Shown: positions 43,370 through 52,403, numbered from the stretch's first letter. The stretch is 64,000 bases of DNA from Solirubrobacter ginsenosidimutans (GCF_027587205.1 NZ_JAPDOD010000002.1:248001-312000), one strand, 5' to 3'. Notes: generated by a model from the sequence alone, not told the origin. Numbers and translations are program-made.

Positions 43370-43843
43370 ATGCTCCGAAGCGCCACGACTGACGATCTCG
43401 ACGCCCTCGTCGCGCTCGCGTCCCGACCCGAGATCGCGCGCACGCTGGCCTTCGACACGGCGGCGACGCTGCCGTCGGTCTTCGAGGTGGCGTCCGGGGA
43501 GGTGCTGGTCATCGAGGATGGGGGCGTTCTGGTCGGCGGCGTCCGCTGGCACCTGACCAATCACCGCTCCCGGATCGCCGAGATCCGCACCCTGATGCTC
43601 TCCCCCGAGGCCCACGGCCGCGGCCTCGCCACCGCCGCGGTCCGCGCCCTCGCCGAACGCCTCTTCACGAAACACCGGCTCCACCGCGTCGAGGCCGAGG
43701 TCCTCGGTTTCAACCTCCCCGCCCAGAGCGTGTTCGAACGCGCCGGATTCGTCCGCGAGGGCATCCGCCGCCGCGCCTACAACCGCGAGGGCGGATGGCA
43801 GGACAGCGTCTTCTTCGGCCTGCTCGCCGACGAGTTCGTGTGA
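43370..43843 (+). CDS. GNAT-family N-acetyltransferase
   Basis: 157 residues. Acetyl-CoA motif A is clear in IRTLMLSPEAHGRGLATAAVRALAERLF (HGRGLA for R/Q-x2-G-x-G/A), and motif B in AQSVFERAGFVREGIRRR, which resembles ribosomal-protein Rim-type and spermidine-type acetyltransferases. Substrate unknown. The ATG at 43370 is chosen over the in-frame upstream codons because it begins the conserved L-R-x-A-T-x-D-D start. Confidence 0.88.
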   Translation: MLRSATTDDLDALVALASRPEIARTLAFDTAATLPSVFEVASGEVLVIEDGGVLVGGVRWHLTNHRSRIAEIRTLMLSPEAHGRGLATAAVRALAERLFTKHRLHRVEAEVLGFNLPAQSVFERAGFVREGIRRRAYNREGGWQDSVFFGLLADEFV

Positions 43844-43856
43844 TTCGATCCCCCGC

Positions 43857-44303
43857 ATGCCGAGCCTCTATGAACACGCGGGCGGGGAGGAAGGCCTCCA
43901 CCGGCTCGAGCAGCTCTTCTACGACAGCGTGCTGCGCGACCCGCTCCTGCAGCCGCTCTTCGGCGAGGGCCAGCCGCAGCACGTCGACCACCTGACGATG
44001 TTCACCGCCGAGTCCTTCGGCGGGCCGGACAGCTTCAGCCGCGAGCTGGGGTTCGCGCACCTGATCGCCGTCCACCGCGGGCTCGAGATCACCGAGGAGC
44101 AGCGCCTGCGGTTCGTCGAGCTCTACGTCGCCGCCTTCGACGCCGCCGGGATGCCCGGCGACGCGCCGTTCCGCGAGGCGGTGCTGGAGCACGTCGAGTT
44201 CGGCACCCAGGTGGCCAAGCAGAACTCCCACGCGCAGTCCGACGACGAGCTGCACCCGCTCCGCGAAGTGCCCCGTTGGACCTGGAGCGGCGACGACGAC
44301 TAG
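43857..44303 (+). CDS. Truncated haemoglobin (group II-like)
   Basis: 148 residues of the 2-on-2 globin fold. Seen: the N-terminal [33 protein letters not shown] and the haem-side segment [17 protein letters not shown], where the His of VHRG is the likely proximal ligand. Group II proteins handle O2, NO or peroxide. A C-terminal tail ([14 protein letters not shown]) is typical of actinobacterial members. It overlaps the convergent SDR gene by 4 bp. Confidence 0.9.
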   Translation: MPSLYEHAGGEEGLHRLEQLFYDSVLRDPLLQPLFGEGQPQHVDHLTMFTAESFGGPDSFSRELGFAHLIAVHRGLEITEEQRLRFVELYVAAFDAAGMPGDAPFREAVLEHVEFGTQVAKQNSHAQSDDELHPLREVPRWTWSGDDD

Positions 44304-45040
44304 ACCGTCGGGAGGGTCCCGCCATCGATCACGTGCTCGGCGCCGGTGATCGCGGATGCGCGGTCCGAGAGCAGGAACGCGACGAGCTCGGCGACCTCCT
44401 CGGGCTGGGCGGGGCGGCCGAGCGGGATGCCGCCGAGGGAGTCCATGATCCGCTGCAGCGCGGCCTCGCGGTCAATGTCCTCGGTCGCGCTGATCCGGTC
44501 GACCAGCGCGTCAGCCCCGCCGGTTTGGATGAAGCCCGGGGACACGGTGTTGACGCGGACACCGTGCGGCGCGACCTCGTTCGCGAGGCCCTTGCTGTAG
44601 GTCGAGAGCGCGGCCTTGGCAGCGGCGTAGGCGAGCGTGGCGTCGAAGAGGGGCATGCGCCGCTGGATCGAGCTGACGTGCACGATCGCGCCGCGGCGGC
44701 GCTCGATCATGCCCGGCACCAGACCGCGATCGATCCGGACCGCTCCCAGCAGGTTGAGGTTGAGCTCGTCGAGCCAGTCCTGGTCGGTGAGCGCCGCAAA
44801 GCCGCCGGACGGGGTGTGCGAGCCGCCGACGACGTGGACGATCGCGTCGACGTCGCCCGCCCATTCGATGACGGCGTTCGCGCCCTCGGGAGTGGACGTG
44901 TCGGCGGCGAGCGAGTGCTCGTCATCCGGGGCGGAACGGGCCGTGACGAGCACGGTCGCGCCCTCGGCGCGCAGCTTGGCGGCGACGGCGGCGCCGGTGC
45001 CCTTGGTTCCGCCGGTTACGAGAACGCTATACGAATTCAT
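44300..45040 (-). CDS. Short-chain dehydrogenase/reductase (SDR)
   Basis: 246 residues. NAD(P) motif VTGGTKGTG (9-17), catalytic S-x12-Y-x3-K ([20 protein letters not shown]), and C-terminal [13 protein letters not shown]. Substrate unknown. It is divergent from an NTF2-like gene and a TetR gene across only 21 bp, with overlapping -10 hexamers and a palindrome covering its start codon, so the TetR protein probably controls it. Confidence 0.9.
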   Translation of the reverse strand: MNSYSVLVTGGTKGTGAAVAAKLRAEGATVLVTARSAPDDEHSLAADTSTPEGANAVIEWAGDVDAIVHVVGGSHTPSGGFAALTDQDWLDELNLNLLGAVRIDRGLVPGMIERRRGAIVHVSSIQRRMPLFDATLAYAAAKAALSTYSKGLANEVAPHGVRVNTVSPGFIQTGGADALVDRISATEDIDREAALQRIMDSLGGIPLGRPAQPEEVAELVAFLLSDRASAITGAEHVIDGGTLPTV

Positions 45041-45054
45041 GTAGCGCTACACTA
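45040..45054. promoter_or_regulatory. Shared symmetric -10 and palindromic operator of a divergent leaderless pair
   Basis: Plus strand TACACT (45048-45053) ends 8 nt before the ATG at 45062. Minus strand TAGTGT (45054-45049) ends 8 nt before the ATG at 45040. One TACACTA sequence therefore serves both directions with identical spacing. The perfect palindrome TGTAGCGCTACA (45040-45051) overlaps it, and half-sites recur at 45065-45073 (AGCGCTACA). Confidence 0.6.
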
Positions 45055-45061
45055 GCGATCT

Positions 45062-45388
45062 ATGAGCGCTACACCAGAGGTCATCGCCCGCTACCTCCGC
45101 GCCGCCGACGAGCAGGACTTCGCGACGCTCGCCGACTGCTTCGCCACCGACGGGGTCGCGATCGACGAGGGGCACACGTACGTCGGCCGCGACGCGATCC
45201 GCGGCTGGCGCGAGTCCGTCATCTCGAAGTACACGTACACGACCACGGTCACCGCGACCGAGCGCGTCGGCGACGACCGCTTCAATGTCGACGTCCACCT
45301 CGTCGGAGACTTCCCCGGTGGGGAGGCGAGCCTGACCGAGGCCTTCACCCTGCGTGACGGCCTGATCGCCCACCTTGCCATCGCCTGA
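45062..45388 (+). CDS. SnoaL/NTF2-like protein
   Basis: 108 residues with the NTF2-like pattern: VIARYLRAADEQDFATLADCFATDGVAIDEGHTYVGRDAIRGWR then beta strands ending LRDGLIAHLAIA. Some relatives are isomerases or hydrolases acting with SDR enzymes, and its partner across the promoter is an SDR. It overlaps the TetR gene by 14 bp, so the two form an operon. Confidence 0.82.
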   Translation: MSATPEVIARYLRAADEQDFATLADCFATDGVAIDEGHTYVGRDAIRGWRESVISKYTYTTTVTATERVGDDRFNVDVHLVGDFPGGEASLTEAFTLRDGLIAHLAIA

Positions 45389-46040
45389 CACAAGCCCCCG
45401 GGATCGCCTGCTGCTCGCCGCCGCGGAGCTGCTGGAGGCCGCCCAGGGCGCCGAGGTCTCGACCCGCGCGATCACCGAGCGGGCGGGTGTCCAGGCGCCG
45501 ACGCTCTACCACCACTTCGGCTCCAAGCGGGGCTTGGAGGACGCGGTGGCGACCCACGGCTTCAAGCGGTTCCTGGCCGAGCGCGAGGCGGCGGGCGCTT
45601 CGCTCGACCCGATCGACGACCTCCGCGAGGGCTGGGATCTGCACGTCCGCTACGGGCTCGAGAACCCGTCGTTCTACGGGCTCGTCTACGGCCGCGCGAT
45701 CCCCGGCAAGCCCTGCGGGGTGGTCGCCGAGGTCGAGGCGATGATCTTGCGGGCGCTGGAGCCCGCGGCGCGCGCCGGCCGGCTGCGGGTGCCGGCGGAG
45801 CAGGCCGCGCGCGAGATCCTCGCCGCGAGCACGGGCGTGGTGCTGACGCTGATCACGCAGCCGGGCGACGATCTCTCGCTCTCGGATGACGTGCGCGACG
45901 CGGTCCTCGGCCGGATCGTCACCGCGGACGGCCCGGTCGCCGAGGCCGCCGCCGCGCTCGACGCCGTGCTCGGTCAGAGCGAGCTGAGCGAGGCCGAGAC
46001 CGCGCTCTTGCGGGAGTGGCTCGCGCGCCTCACGCAGTGA
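45375..46040 (+). CDS. TetR-family transcriptional regulator
   Basis: 221 residues. The N-terminal helix-turn-helix is clear (RLLLAAAELLEAAQGAEVSTRAITERAGVQAPTLYHHFGSKRGLEDAVATHG), followed by an all-helical ligand domain. The TTG start at 45375 lies inside the end of the NTF2-like gene; no ATG or GTG is available before the conserved helix 1. It probably represses the divergent SDR/NTF2 promoters through the GCGCTACA palindrome. It overlaps the convergent next gene by 11 bp. Confidence 0.88.
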   Translation: MPSPDTSPRDRLLLAAAELLEAAQGAEVSTRAITERAGVQAPTLYHHFGSKRGLEDAVATHGFKRFLAEREAAGASLDPIDDLREGWDLHVRYGLENPSFYGLVYGRAIPGKPCGVVAEVEAMILRALEPAARAGRLRVPAEQAAREILAASTGVVLTLITQPGDDLSLSDDVRDAVLGRIVTADGPVAEAAAALDAVLGQSELSEAETALLREWLARLTQ

Positions 46041-47106
46041 CGACGTGGTGCGCCTTGGCGCCCGGGTGGGCCCAGCGCACGAGCTTCTCGCCCTCCTCAC
46101 GCACTGCGTCGTCCGCTGTGCCGGTGAGCGTCAGCGTCGCCTCGCGGCGCTTGACCTCGATCCCCCAGATGCCGGCCACGCGGCCGTCGACGAGGAACGT
46201 CGGCTTGACCTGGAGGTTCTTGCGCAGGTAGACGAGGTCGCGCAGCTCGTCCGGCACGATCCGCGTGCGGCGGTTGGAGGGGTAGGCGAGCAGGGCGGAG
46301 TCGAAGGCGGCGAGGAAGCGGGCCGGGGCGGGTGTGCCGGGGTCGGGGCGCGGCGCGTCGGGCAGGTCGAAGAGGCCGCCGTCGAACGTCTCGAGCTCCA
46401 GTGCCTGCAGTGCCGCGCGGACCGGTGGCACCCGCCAGCCGATCCAGCTCGCGACGTCCTCCGCCGAGGCGGGTCCGAAGGCCCGCAGGTGGCGCCGGAT
46501 CACGGTGTCCAGGGCGCCGTCGGGCGCCGCCACGTCCGGCGCCGCGACGATCGCCGCGGGTGTCTTGCTCGTCCACTGCCCGTCCTCCGGGACGCGGTTC
46601 AGCGCGCTCCAGCGGACCAGCGGGCGCCACTTGTACTGCCGCTGCTCCGCGAGCTCCTCGTCGGCGATCGCGCCCGGGTGCGCATCGACCCAGGCATCGG
46701 CGAACGCGGCGATCGCCTCGCCGGTGCGTGGCGTCGCCGCGTACGCCAGCAGGGCGGATCGCAGCTCGCCGGAGGACGTCGCCTTCGTCCGCCGCCAGTC
46801 CGTCAGGCCCGACCCCTCGACGACCGCGTGGTATGCCGGGTGCTCGCGGGCGGAGACGAGGTGCAGCGTCGCGCGCAGATTGATGCCGGTGACGAGCTCG
46901 CCCCGCGCCAGCGCGTCGTACAGGTCGCCCGCCTCGAAGGCCCGCATCCGCGACCACAGCGCGAACGGCGGCGCGGCCCACGCTTGCGCCTGCAGCGCGC
47001 CGATCGCCTCGACGACCTCGACCACCGGCGCGTCGAACGGCTCGAGCAACCCCTGCCGCGCGAGCAGCGCGCGATTGAGCCACCGATCAGTTTCCGTGCC
47101 TGCCAT
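46030..47106 (-). CDS. AlkZ/YcaQ-like winged-helix protein (putative DNA glycosylase)
   Basis: 358 residues of the HTH_42 family. Seen: the start LNRALLARQGLLEPF, then VVEAIGALQAQAWAAPPFALWSRM (the conserved L-Q-A-Q motif), NLRATLHLVSAREHPAYH, and a C-terminal FLVDGRVAGIWGIEVKRREATLTL. Known members AlkZ and YcaQ remove alkylated bases or unhook interstrand crosslinks using a catalytic Q-x-D/Q motif; here it reads QAQ. ATG 47106 has TACGTT ending 6 nt upstream. An in-frame start at 47133 is possible but adds no conserved residues. Confidence 0.82.
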   Translation of the reverse strand: MAGTETDRWLNRALLARQGLLEPFDAPVVEVVEAIGALQAQAWAAPPFALWSRMRAFEAGDLYDALARGELVTGINLRATLHLVSAREHPAYHAVVEGSGLTDWRRTKATSSGELRSALLAYAATPRTGEAIAAFADAWVDAHPGAIADEELAEQRQYKWRPLVRWSALNRVPEDGQWTSKTPAAIVAAPDVAAPDGALDTVIRRHLRAFGPASAEDVASWIGWRVPPVRAALQALELETFDGGLFDLPDAPRPDPGTPAPARFLAAFDSALLAYPSNRRTRIVPDELRDLVYLRKNLQVKPTFLVDGRVAGIWGIEVKRREATLTLTGTADDAVREEGEKLVRWAHPGAKAHHVVTA

Positions 47107-47119
47107 CGTCGGAACGTAT

Positions 47120-47512
47120 ATGCCACACATCAATCAGGTCTCCGTCGTGGTCATACCGGTGCGAGATCAGGAAACGGCGGTCGGCTTCTACACGCGCGTG
47201 CTCGGCTTCGAGATCCGCTCGGACTTCACCTATGAGACGGGGGAGCGGTGGGTCGAGGTCGTCGCGCCCGGCGCGCCCACGTCGCTGGTGCTCGTCAAGA
47301 GCGACGAGGCCGGCATCGAGACGCGGGTGATCCTGAGCAGCACCGACGTCGAGGGTGATCGCGCCGAGTTCGCGGCCGCAGGCGTCGACGTGAGCGAGAT
47401 CCTCGGCCACGAACTGATCGTCTGGGGCGGCGCCCCGCTGGCCGGCAACCCCGCGATGTTCTTCCTGCGCGACCCCGACGGCAACTCGATCCTGATCGTC
47501 GCTTCGGCTTAG
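47120..47512 (+). CDS. VOC-family (glyoxalase-like) protein
   Basis: 130 residues. The first module is INQVSVVVIPVRDQETAVGFYTRVLGFEIRSD and the second closes with AMFFLRDPDGNSILIV. Metal ligands would be His4 region and Glu residues, but the final Glu is replaced by Ser-Ile, so activity is uncertain. It lies 9 bp before an SDR-like gene, in the same direction. Confidence 0.83.
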   Translation: MPHINQVSVVVIPVRDQETAVGFYTRVLGFEIRSDFTYETGERWVEVVAPGAPTSLVLVKSDEAGIETRVILSSTDVEGDRAEFAAAGVDVSEILGHELIVWGGAPLAGNPAMFFLRDPDGNSILIVASA

Positions 47513-47521
47513 TCTGGAGAC

Positions 47522-48172
47522 ATGTCGCTTGTGATCGTCGGCGCCGGGCCGAACCTCGGCCTCGCCATCGCCCGCCGCTTCGGGCGCGAAGGATTCTCCG
47601 TGGGGCTCGTGTCGCGCAACCAGGCCAAGCTCGACGACCTCGCCGGGCAGTTGCGCTCCGACGGCATCACGGCAGCGGCCGCCGCCGCCGACATCCGCGA
47701 CAGCGACGCGCTCGCCGCGGCCATCCGCTCGCTCGCGGGCGAGCTGGGGGAGGTCGAGGTGCTCGAGTACTCGCCGCTGCCTGCCCGCGAGTTCATGAAG
47801 CCGATCCTCGAGACGACCGCCGCCGACGTCCTCGGCCCGCTCGAGTTCAGCGTCCTCGGCGCGGTCGCCGCCGCCCAGGCCGTCGTCGGCCCGATGCTCG
47901 AGGCCGGGCGCGGCACGATCCTCTACACGACCGGCGGCGCGGCGATCAAGCCCTACCCGCTGCGCGCCGGCGTGGGCATCTCCTTCGCGGGCGAGGTCGC
48001 CTACGCCCGGATGCTCAACGAGGAGCTCGCGCCGCGCGGCATCCACGTCGCGCACACGGCGATCGCGGGCCGGATCGCCGCGGGCGGCGACCACGAGCCG
48101 GCGGACATCGCCGAGGTGCTCTGGTCCCATCACGTGGATCGCGGCGCGTTCCAGACGGCGATCGGCTTCTGA
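47522..48172 (+). CDS. SDR-like protein, atypical short-chain dehydrogenase
   Basis: 216 residues. The nucleotide-binding motif reads GAGPNLGLAIARRF instead of the classical TGx3GxG, which is typical of a small SDR subgroup. The active-site region (TTGGAAIKPYPLRAGVGISFAGEVAY) lacks the normal Tyr-x3-Lys, so it may not be a catalytic dehydrogenase. It follows the VOC gene by 9 bp; GGAGAC immediately before the ATG may serve as ribosome site. Confidence 0.75.
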   Translation: MSLVIVGAGPNLGLAIARRFGREGFSVGLVSRNQAKLDDLAGQLRSDGITAAAAAADIRDSDALAAAIRSLAGELGEVEVLEYSPLPAREFMKPILETTAADVLGPLEFSVLGAVAAAQAVVGPMLEAGRGTILYTTGGAAIKPYPLRAGVGISFAGEVAYARMLNEELAPRGIHVAHTAIAGRIAAGGDHEPADIAEVLWSHHVDRGAFQTAIGF

Positions 48173-48223
48173 GCGGGGGTCGGGAGGGGATCGAACGGGG
48201 GGCGTGCCGGCGTCATAGCCGGC

Positions 48224-48790
48224 ATGACCAGAATCGATGTCGATCCGTCCCGGCGGATCGTGAACCCCGTGCAGGGCGACGCCGTGACGTACCTCGAGAC
48301 GAGCAAGGAGTCGGGCGGCGTGCGCTCGCTCGGTGAGCTCGAGGTCGCGCCGGGCGGGAAGGTCACCCCGCACTACCACCGCAGCTACACCGAGCGCTTC
48401 AAGGTGCTCTCCGGCCGCCTGACCCTGATGATCGACGGCGAGGACTGGATCCTCGGGCCCGGCGAGGAGGCGACGGTTCCCGTCGGGACGCTGCACGCCT
48501 GGTCGAACACGAGCGGCGAGACCGCCGTCGCGGAGGTCGAGCTCCGGCCCGGGCAGCCGGGCTTCGAGCTCTCCCTGCAGGTGGCCTACGGGCTCGCGCG
48601 GGACGGCAAGGTGCTCAAGAACGGCATGCCGCGCAACCCGCTGCACACCGCGCTGCTGCTCGACTGGGGCGACGGGAAGAAGCCGGGCGTCTACGCGGTG
48701 CTCGGGCTCGTCTTCCGGCTGCTCGCCGTGGTCGCGCGGGCGCTCGGCACCGATCGCCGGCTGCAGGCGCGCTACTCGCGCCCGATGTAG
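48224..48790 (+). CDS. Cupin-domain protein
   Basis: 188 residues. The beta barrel has the first cupin motif in GKVTPHYHRSYTERFKVLSGRLTLMIDG (H-x-H, Glu) and the second in VPVGTLHAWSNTSGETAVAEVELRPG. The C-terminal 70 residues include a hydrophobic helix (AVLGLVFRLLAVVARALG), so the protein may touch the membrane. Function unknown. It overlaps the convergent ltrA-like gene by 19 bp. Confidence 0.8.
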   Translation: MTRIDVDPSRRIVNPVQGDAVTYLETSKESGGVRSLGELEVAPGGKVTPHYHRSYTERFKVLSGRLTLMIDGEDWILGPGEEATVPVGTLHAWSNTSGETAVAEVELRPGQPGFELSLQVAYGLARDGKVLKNGMPRNPLHTALLLDWGDGKKPGVYAVLGLVFRLLAVVARALGTDRRLQARYSRPM

Positions 48791-49953
48791 GCCGCCACGT
48801 CTTCGTCCTCCTGCCGGTCGCCGGTCCGCCAGGCGAGCGCGGCACACGTCACCGCGAGCGCCGCGAGCAGCCACAGGTAGGGGTGGGGCGAGAGCGTCTC
48901 GTGCAGCCGGCCGAGCTGGAAGATCGCGACCAGCAGCACGAGCCGCGCGGCCCGTCCCGCGCGGTTCGTCGTGACCATGAACACGCGCGTGCTCAGCAGG
49001 TACATGCCGATGGCGATGCACGGCAGCCAGTACGCGATCCGTGGCGGGTCCTCCTCCAGCAGCAGGCCGACGCCCGAGGCGACCAGCAGCAGCGAGAACG
49101 AGGGGAGCATGTGGCCCACGGCGAAGATCGCTCGCGCCATCGTGGGTGATCCGCCGGAGAGCTCCAGCACCTTGAGATTGACCTCGGCGGCGGCGTCGAA
49201 GTACAGCCACCACAACGCGGCCGCGAGGATCATCGCCGCGACCAGGGCGCCCCAGCCGTCGAAGCTGTCCACGTGGGCGTTGGCCGCCGCCTGGCCCGCC
49301 TCGACCACCACCTCGCCGAGCAGGATGATCAGGAACAGGCCGAAGCGCTCGGCGAAGTGGTGCGAATCGATCGCCTCCTGCGGGTTCGCCGGCACCAGTT
49401 CCTTGAAGCTGCGCGTCTCGCGCATCCGCCGCGTGGCCTTACGGTCCTCATGCAGCAGCGCACCGGACTCCTGCGCGATCGCGAGCGCCCACAGCACGTA
49501 GCGCAGGGGCTCCGGCACCCAGATCGAGACGACGAAGAGCGCGATCGAGATCCCGTAGGCGATGGTGATCCGCCCGCGCAGCACCTCCCGCCACGCGCCG
49601 CCCCAGCCGTTGGCGATCGCGAGGACCACGCGGGTGGCGGCCAGGCTGAGGGCAAACACCGTGACGTCCCCCGTCGAGGCGGGCGCGATCGCGACCGCCG
49701 CGACGCCCGTGGGCACGCTCCCGGCGAGGAACAGCAGCCGCTGCGGCGCCTTGTCGACGCCGAAGCGGTTGTAGAGGACCGAGAAGCCGATCCACGTCCA
49801 CCACAGCGTGAAGAAGAGCCCGAGCGCGATCCAGACGCTGCGCATCTCCGGCTCGTCGACGATCAGGTGGGCGAGCTCGCCGACGGCGAGGACGAAGATC
49901 AGGTCGAGGTAGAGCTCGACCCACGAGACCCGCTTGCCCTCGCCGTCGTTCAC
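48772..49953 (-). CDS. Low-temperature-requirement A (LtrA) family membrane protein
   Basis: 393 residues with about eleven hydrophobic helices. The family motif is seen at the start (VSWVELYLDLIFVLAVGELAHLI) and in SHHFAERFGLFLIILLGEVVVEAG. The name comes from a Listeria mutant; the biochemical role is unknown. GTG start with no Shine-Dalgarno. It ends convergently against the cupin gene. Confidence 0.88.
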   Translation of the reverse strand: MNDGEGKRVSWVELYLDLIFVLAVGELAHLIVDEPEMRSVWIALGLFFTLWWTWIGFSVLYNRFGVDKAPQRLLFLAGSVPTGVAAVAIAPASTGDVTVFALSLAATRVVLAIANGWGGAWREVLRGRITIAYGISIALFVVSIWVPEPLRYVLWALAIAQESGALLHEDRKATRRMRETRSFKELVPANPQEAIDSHHFAERFGLFLIILLGEVVVEAGQAAANAHVDSFDGWGALVAAMILAAALWWLYFDAAAEVNLKVLELSGGSPTMARAIFAVGHMLPSFSLLLVASGVGLLLEEDPPRIAYWLPCIAIGMYLLSTRVFMVTTNRAGRAARLVLLVAIFQLGRLHETLSPHPYLWLLAALAVTCAALAWRTGDRQEDEDVAAYIGRE

Positions 49954-49977
49954 ACGGCGGCATCTTGCCGGACCCCG

Positions 49978-51087
49978 CTATCCGGCGACGGTCGGCGAAT
50001 AGACGGTCCAGTGGCCGCTGGCGTTCGTGGCCGTGACCGAGCAGGCGAGCTGCTTCCCGCGGGTCTTCGTGGTGCCGGTCTTGAAGCGGCTCGTCGTGGC
50101 GCCCTTGATCGCGGTCAGCGGGTGCGGCTGCTGCGGGATCAGGTGACCCTTGAAGCGCGGGATGCCCCAGTGATAGGTGATCTTCGCGGGCGAGCCCGTG
50201 AAGGCGGGCGCGTGGCAGGTGAGCGTGGACTTGCCGGTGAGCGTGACCTTGTCCTGCGTGAAGGGCAGCAGGACGGGGTGCGCCGCGGTCAGGAAGTCGT
50301 GGAACTTCGAGACACGCATCCAGACGGCCGGCAGGTGCGCCTGGCCACAGCCCTTCTCCTTGACCTCGGAGCCCCAGCTCGTGACGCCGATCTGCACCGG
50401 CCCGTTCGGCGTTTGGGCGAGCAGCGGCCCGCCACTGTCGCCGGCGCAGGGCTGGGTGAGCGGCGCGCTTTCGTCCTGCCCGCAGATGTCGGTGTCGAGG
50501 ACTGCGTGCGGATAGGCCTTCAGGCAGCTCGGCTTGCTGATCAGCCGCAGGTCGCCGCCCTGGAGCGGGAGGCGCGGCGGGAGCACGCCGGGCTTCACCG
50601 GCTGGGTGTCGCCGTAGCCGAGCAGGCGCACGCCGGTCCCGGGCTGCTCGAGTGCCGCGTCGTCGGGTCCGGCGATCGCGACCGGTGTGACGTCCGGCAC
50701 CGGCCGATCGAGCAGGATCAGGGCGACGTCGTTGACCGCGGTCGCGTTCTGCGGGCGCTTGTGGGCAAAGGGGAAGGCGAGCTTGAACCCGGGCGCGATC
50801 GAGACGCCCTTGACGCCGTACGTGTCGGCCTTGGGGAGGTTGGCGAAGTCGGGATTCGCGACGCCGATCGTGAGGATGAACCGGTTGCCGACGCCCTGGT
50901 CGATGCAGTGGGCGGCGGTCAGGACGCGGTCGGGGGCGATCAGCGTTCCGGTGCAGGAGCCGAGGTTGGCGACGAACGGCACGGTCTTGACGTCGACCGT
51001 CGTGCCGCCGGAGACCGCCAGCGCGGGTGCCGCGATCGTCAACCCGGCCGCAGCCACGATCGCGAGGAGAGATGGGGAGGCTCGCAT
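49978..51087 (-). CDS. Secreted trypsin-like serine protease (S1 family)
   Basis: 369 residues. The signal peptide ends APALA (residue 24). The catalytic triad is visible: His60 in LTAAHC, Asp120 in NDVALILL, Ser218 in PCAGDSGGPLL. A Cys pair sits at the His loop (SCTGTLI...AAHC). After the protease domain (to about 280), roughly 90 residues form an Ig-like C-terminal domain (KVTLTGKSTLTCHAPAFTGSPAKITYHW). The ATG at 51087 places the signal peptide properly; the in-frame GTG one codon earlier is also possible. Confidence 0.92.
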   Translation of the reverse strand: MRASPSLLAIVAAAGLTIAAPALAVSGGTTVDVKTVPFVANLGSCTGTLIAPDRVLTAAHCIDQGVGNRFILTIGVANPDFANLPKADTYGVKGVSIAPGFKLAFPFAHKRPQNATAVNDVALILLDRPVPDVTPVAIAGPDDAALEQPGTGVRLLGYGDTQPVKPGVLPPRLPLQGGDLRLISKPSCLKAYPHAVLDTDICGQDESAPLTQPCAGDSGGPLLAQTPNGPVQIGVTSWGSEVKEKGCGQAHLPAVWMRVSKFHDFLTAAHPVLLPFTQDKVTLTGKSTLTCHAPAFTGSPAKITYHWGIPRFKGHLIPQQPHPLTAIKGATTSRFKTGTTKTRGKQLACSVTATNASGHWTVYSPTVAG

Positions 51088-51161
51088 CACCTCGAAGCTA
51101 CGGCGCTTTCGGGGGTGCGCCAATCGGTGATCGACCCTGGAGTTTCTTTATGAGCGTGGAG

Positions 51162-51248
51162 CGGAAGGGGTGGGATTCGAACCCACGGAGGACTTGCGCC
51201 CTCTCCGGTTTTCAAGACCGGTGCGATAGACCACTCTGCCACCCTTCC
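51162..51248 (-). tRNA. tRNA-Ser (TGA)
   Basis: The 7-bp acceptor stem GGAAGGG/CCCTTCC closes an 87-nt cloverleaf. The anticodon stem-loop CCGGTCTTGAAAACCGG gives anticodon TGA, a long variable arm (GAGGGCGCAAGTCCTCC) is typical of class II Ser tRNA, and the T-arm has GGTTCGAATCC. CCA is not encoded. A probable -10 (TACTCT, minus strand, 51266-51261) lies 12 nt upstream. Confidence 0.97.
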
Positions 51249-51329
51249 GAACAGCGACTTAGAGTACGCCCCCGGTTCTGGGAGATAAGGCCCGGCTGAT
51301 CGCCGGTCGTGTGCTTAGGTGATCGCGCG

Positions 51330-52391
51330 ATGGCCTTGAACCTGTTCGGAGGGGCCGGCCGGCGCCGGAACGTCGGCCGTTTGCGGTCCGGTGGCGACGT
51401 GGCCGTCGATCTCGGCACCGCCAACACCGTCGTTTACGTGCGCGGGCGCGGGATCGTGCTCTCCGAGCCGTCGGTCGTCGCGATCGACCAGCGCACCGGC
51501 GAAGTGCACGCCGTGGGCGCCGACGCGCAGCGGATGATCGGCCGCACCCCCGCCACGATCTCCGCCGACCGGCCGCTGCGCCACGGCGTGATCGCGGACT
51601 TCGAGGTCACCGAGGCGATGCTCCGGCAATTCGTCGGCAAGGTCCTGAACAACCGCTTCGCGCGGCCGCGGATGGTCATCTGCGCGCCCTCGGGGATCAC
51701 CGAGGTCGAGCGGCGGGCGGTCGAAGAGGCCACTTTGAGTGCCGGCGCCCGTGAGGTCCACCTGATCGAGGAGTCCCTGGCCGCCGCGATCGGCGCCGGG
51801 ATCGACATCGGCGAGCCCGTGGGGCGGATGGTCGTCGATATCGGCGGCGGGACGTCGGAGGTCGCGATCATCTCGTTGGGCGGTCTGGTCGTCGCGAAGT
51901 CGCTGCGGGTGGGCGGGTACGACCTCGACGACGCGATCACGAACCACATCCGGCTCGAGCACCGCATGGCCATCGGCTCCCAGAGCGCGGAGGCGATCAA
52001 ACTCGCCGCCGGGTCGGCGATCCCGCTGGACGAGGAGATCGAGACGTCGATCCGCGGTCGCGATCTCGCGTCAGGGCTCCCGCGCGAGATCCTCTTGACC
52101 TCCGAGGAGGTCCGCCAGGCGATCGCCTCACCGGTCGCCGAGATCATGGCCGCGATCCACGCCACCCTCGAGGAGACCCCGCCGGAGCTGGCGGCGGACA
52201 TCACCACCGAAGGCGTGCTGCTGGCCGGCGGCGGGTCGTTGTTGCGCGGCTTCGACCGGCGTGTGGCGGCCGAGACGGGCATGCCCGTGCGCGTCGCCGA
52301 CGACCCGCTGGCGTGCGTCGCGACCGGCGCCGGGATGTCGCTTGAAGAGCTCGACAGCCTCCCTCGCGGGCGCCGTCACCGCACGGGCTGA
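51330..52391 (+). CDS. MreB-like actin homologue
   Basis: 353 residues. The phosphate-1 motif VAVDLGTANTVVYVRG, phosphate-2 motif VVDIGGGTSEVAII and adenosine motif EGVLLAGGGSLLRGFDRR define the actin-fold family of rod-shape proteins. MreB filaments guide lateral wall synthesis. mreC, mreD, mrdA and rodA are not beside it, so this is a solitary copy. AGGTGATC 7 nt before the ATG at 51330 is a fair ribosome site; GTG at 51309 is an alternative. Confidence 0.9.
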   Translation: MALNLFGGAGRRRNVGRLRSGGDVAVDLGTANTVVYVRGRGIVLSEPSVVAIDQRTGEVHAVGADAQRMIGRTPATISADRPLRHGVIADFEVTEAMLRQFVGKVLNNRFARPRMVICAPSGITEVERRAVEEATLSAGAREVHLIEESLAAAIGAGIDIGEPVGRMVVDIGGGTSEVAIISLGGLVVAKSLRVGGYDLDDAITNHIRLEHRMAIGSQSAEAIKLAAGSAIPLDEEIETSIRGRDLASGLPREILLTSEEVRQAIASPVAEIMAAIHATLEETPPELAADITTEGVLLAGGGSLLRGFDRRVAAETGMPVRVADDPLACVATGAGMSLEELDSLPRGRRHRTG

Positions 52392-52403
52392 GGCCGCGGT
52401 CTC

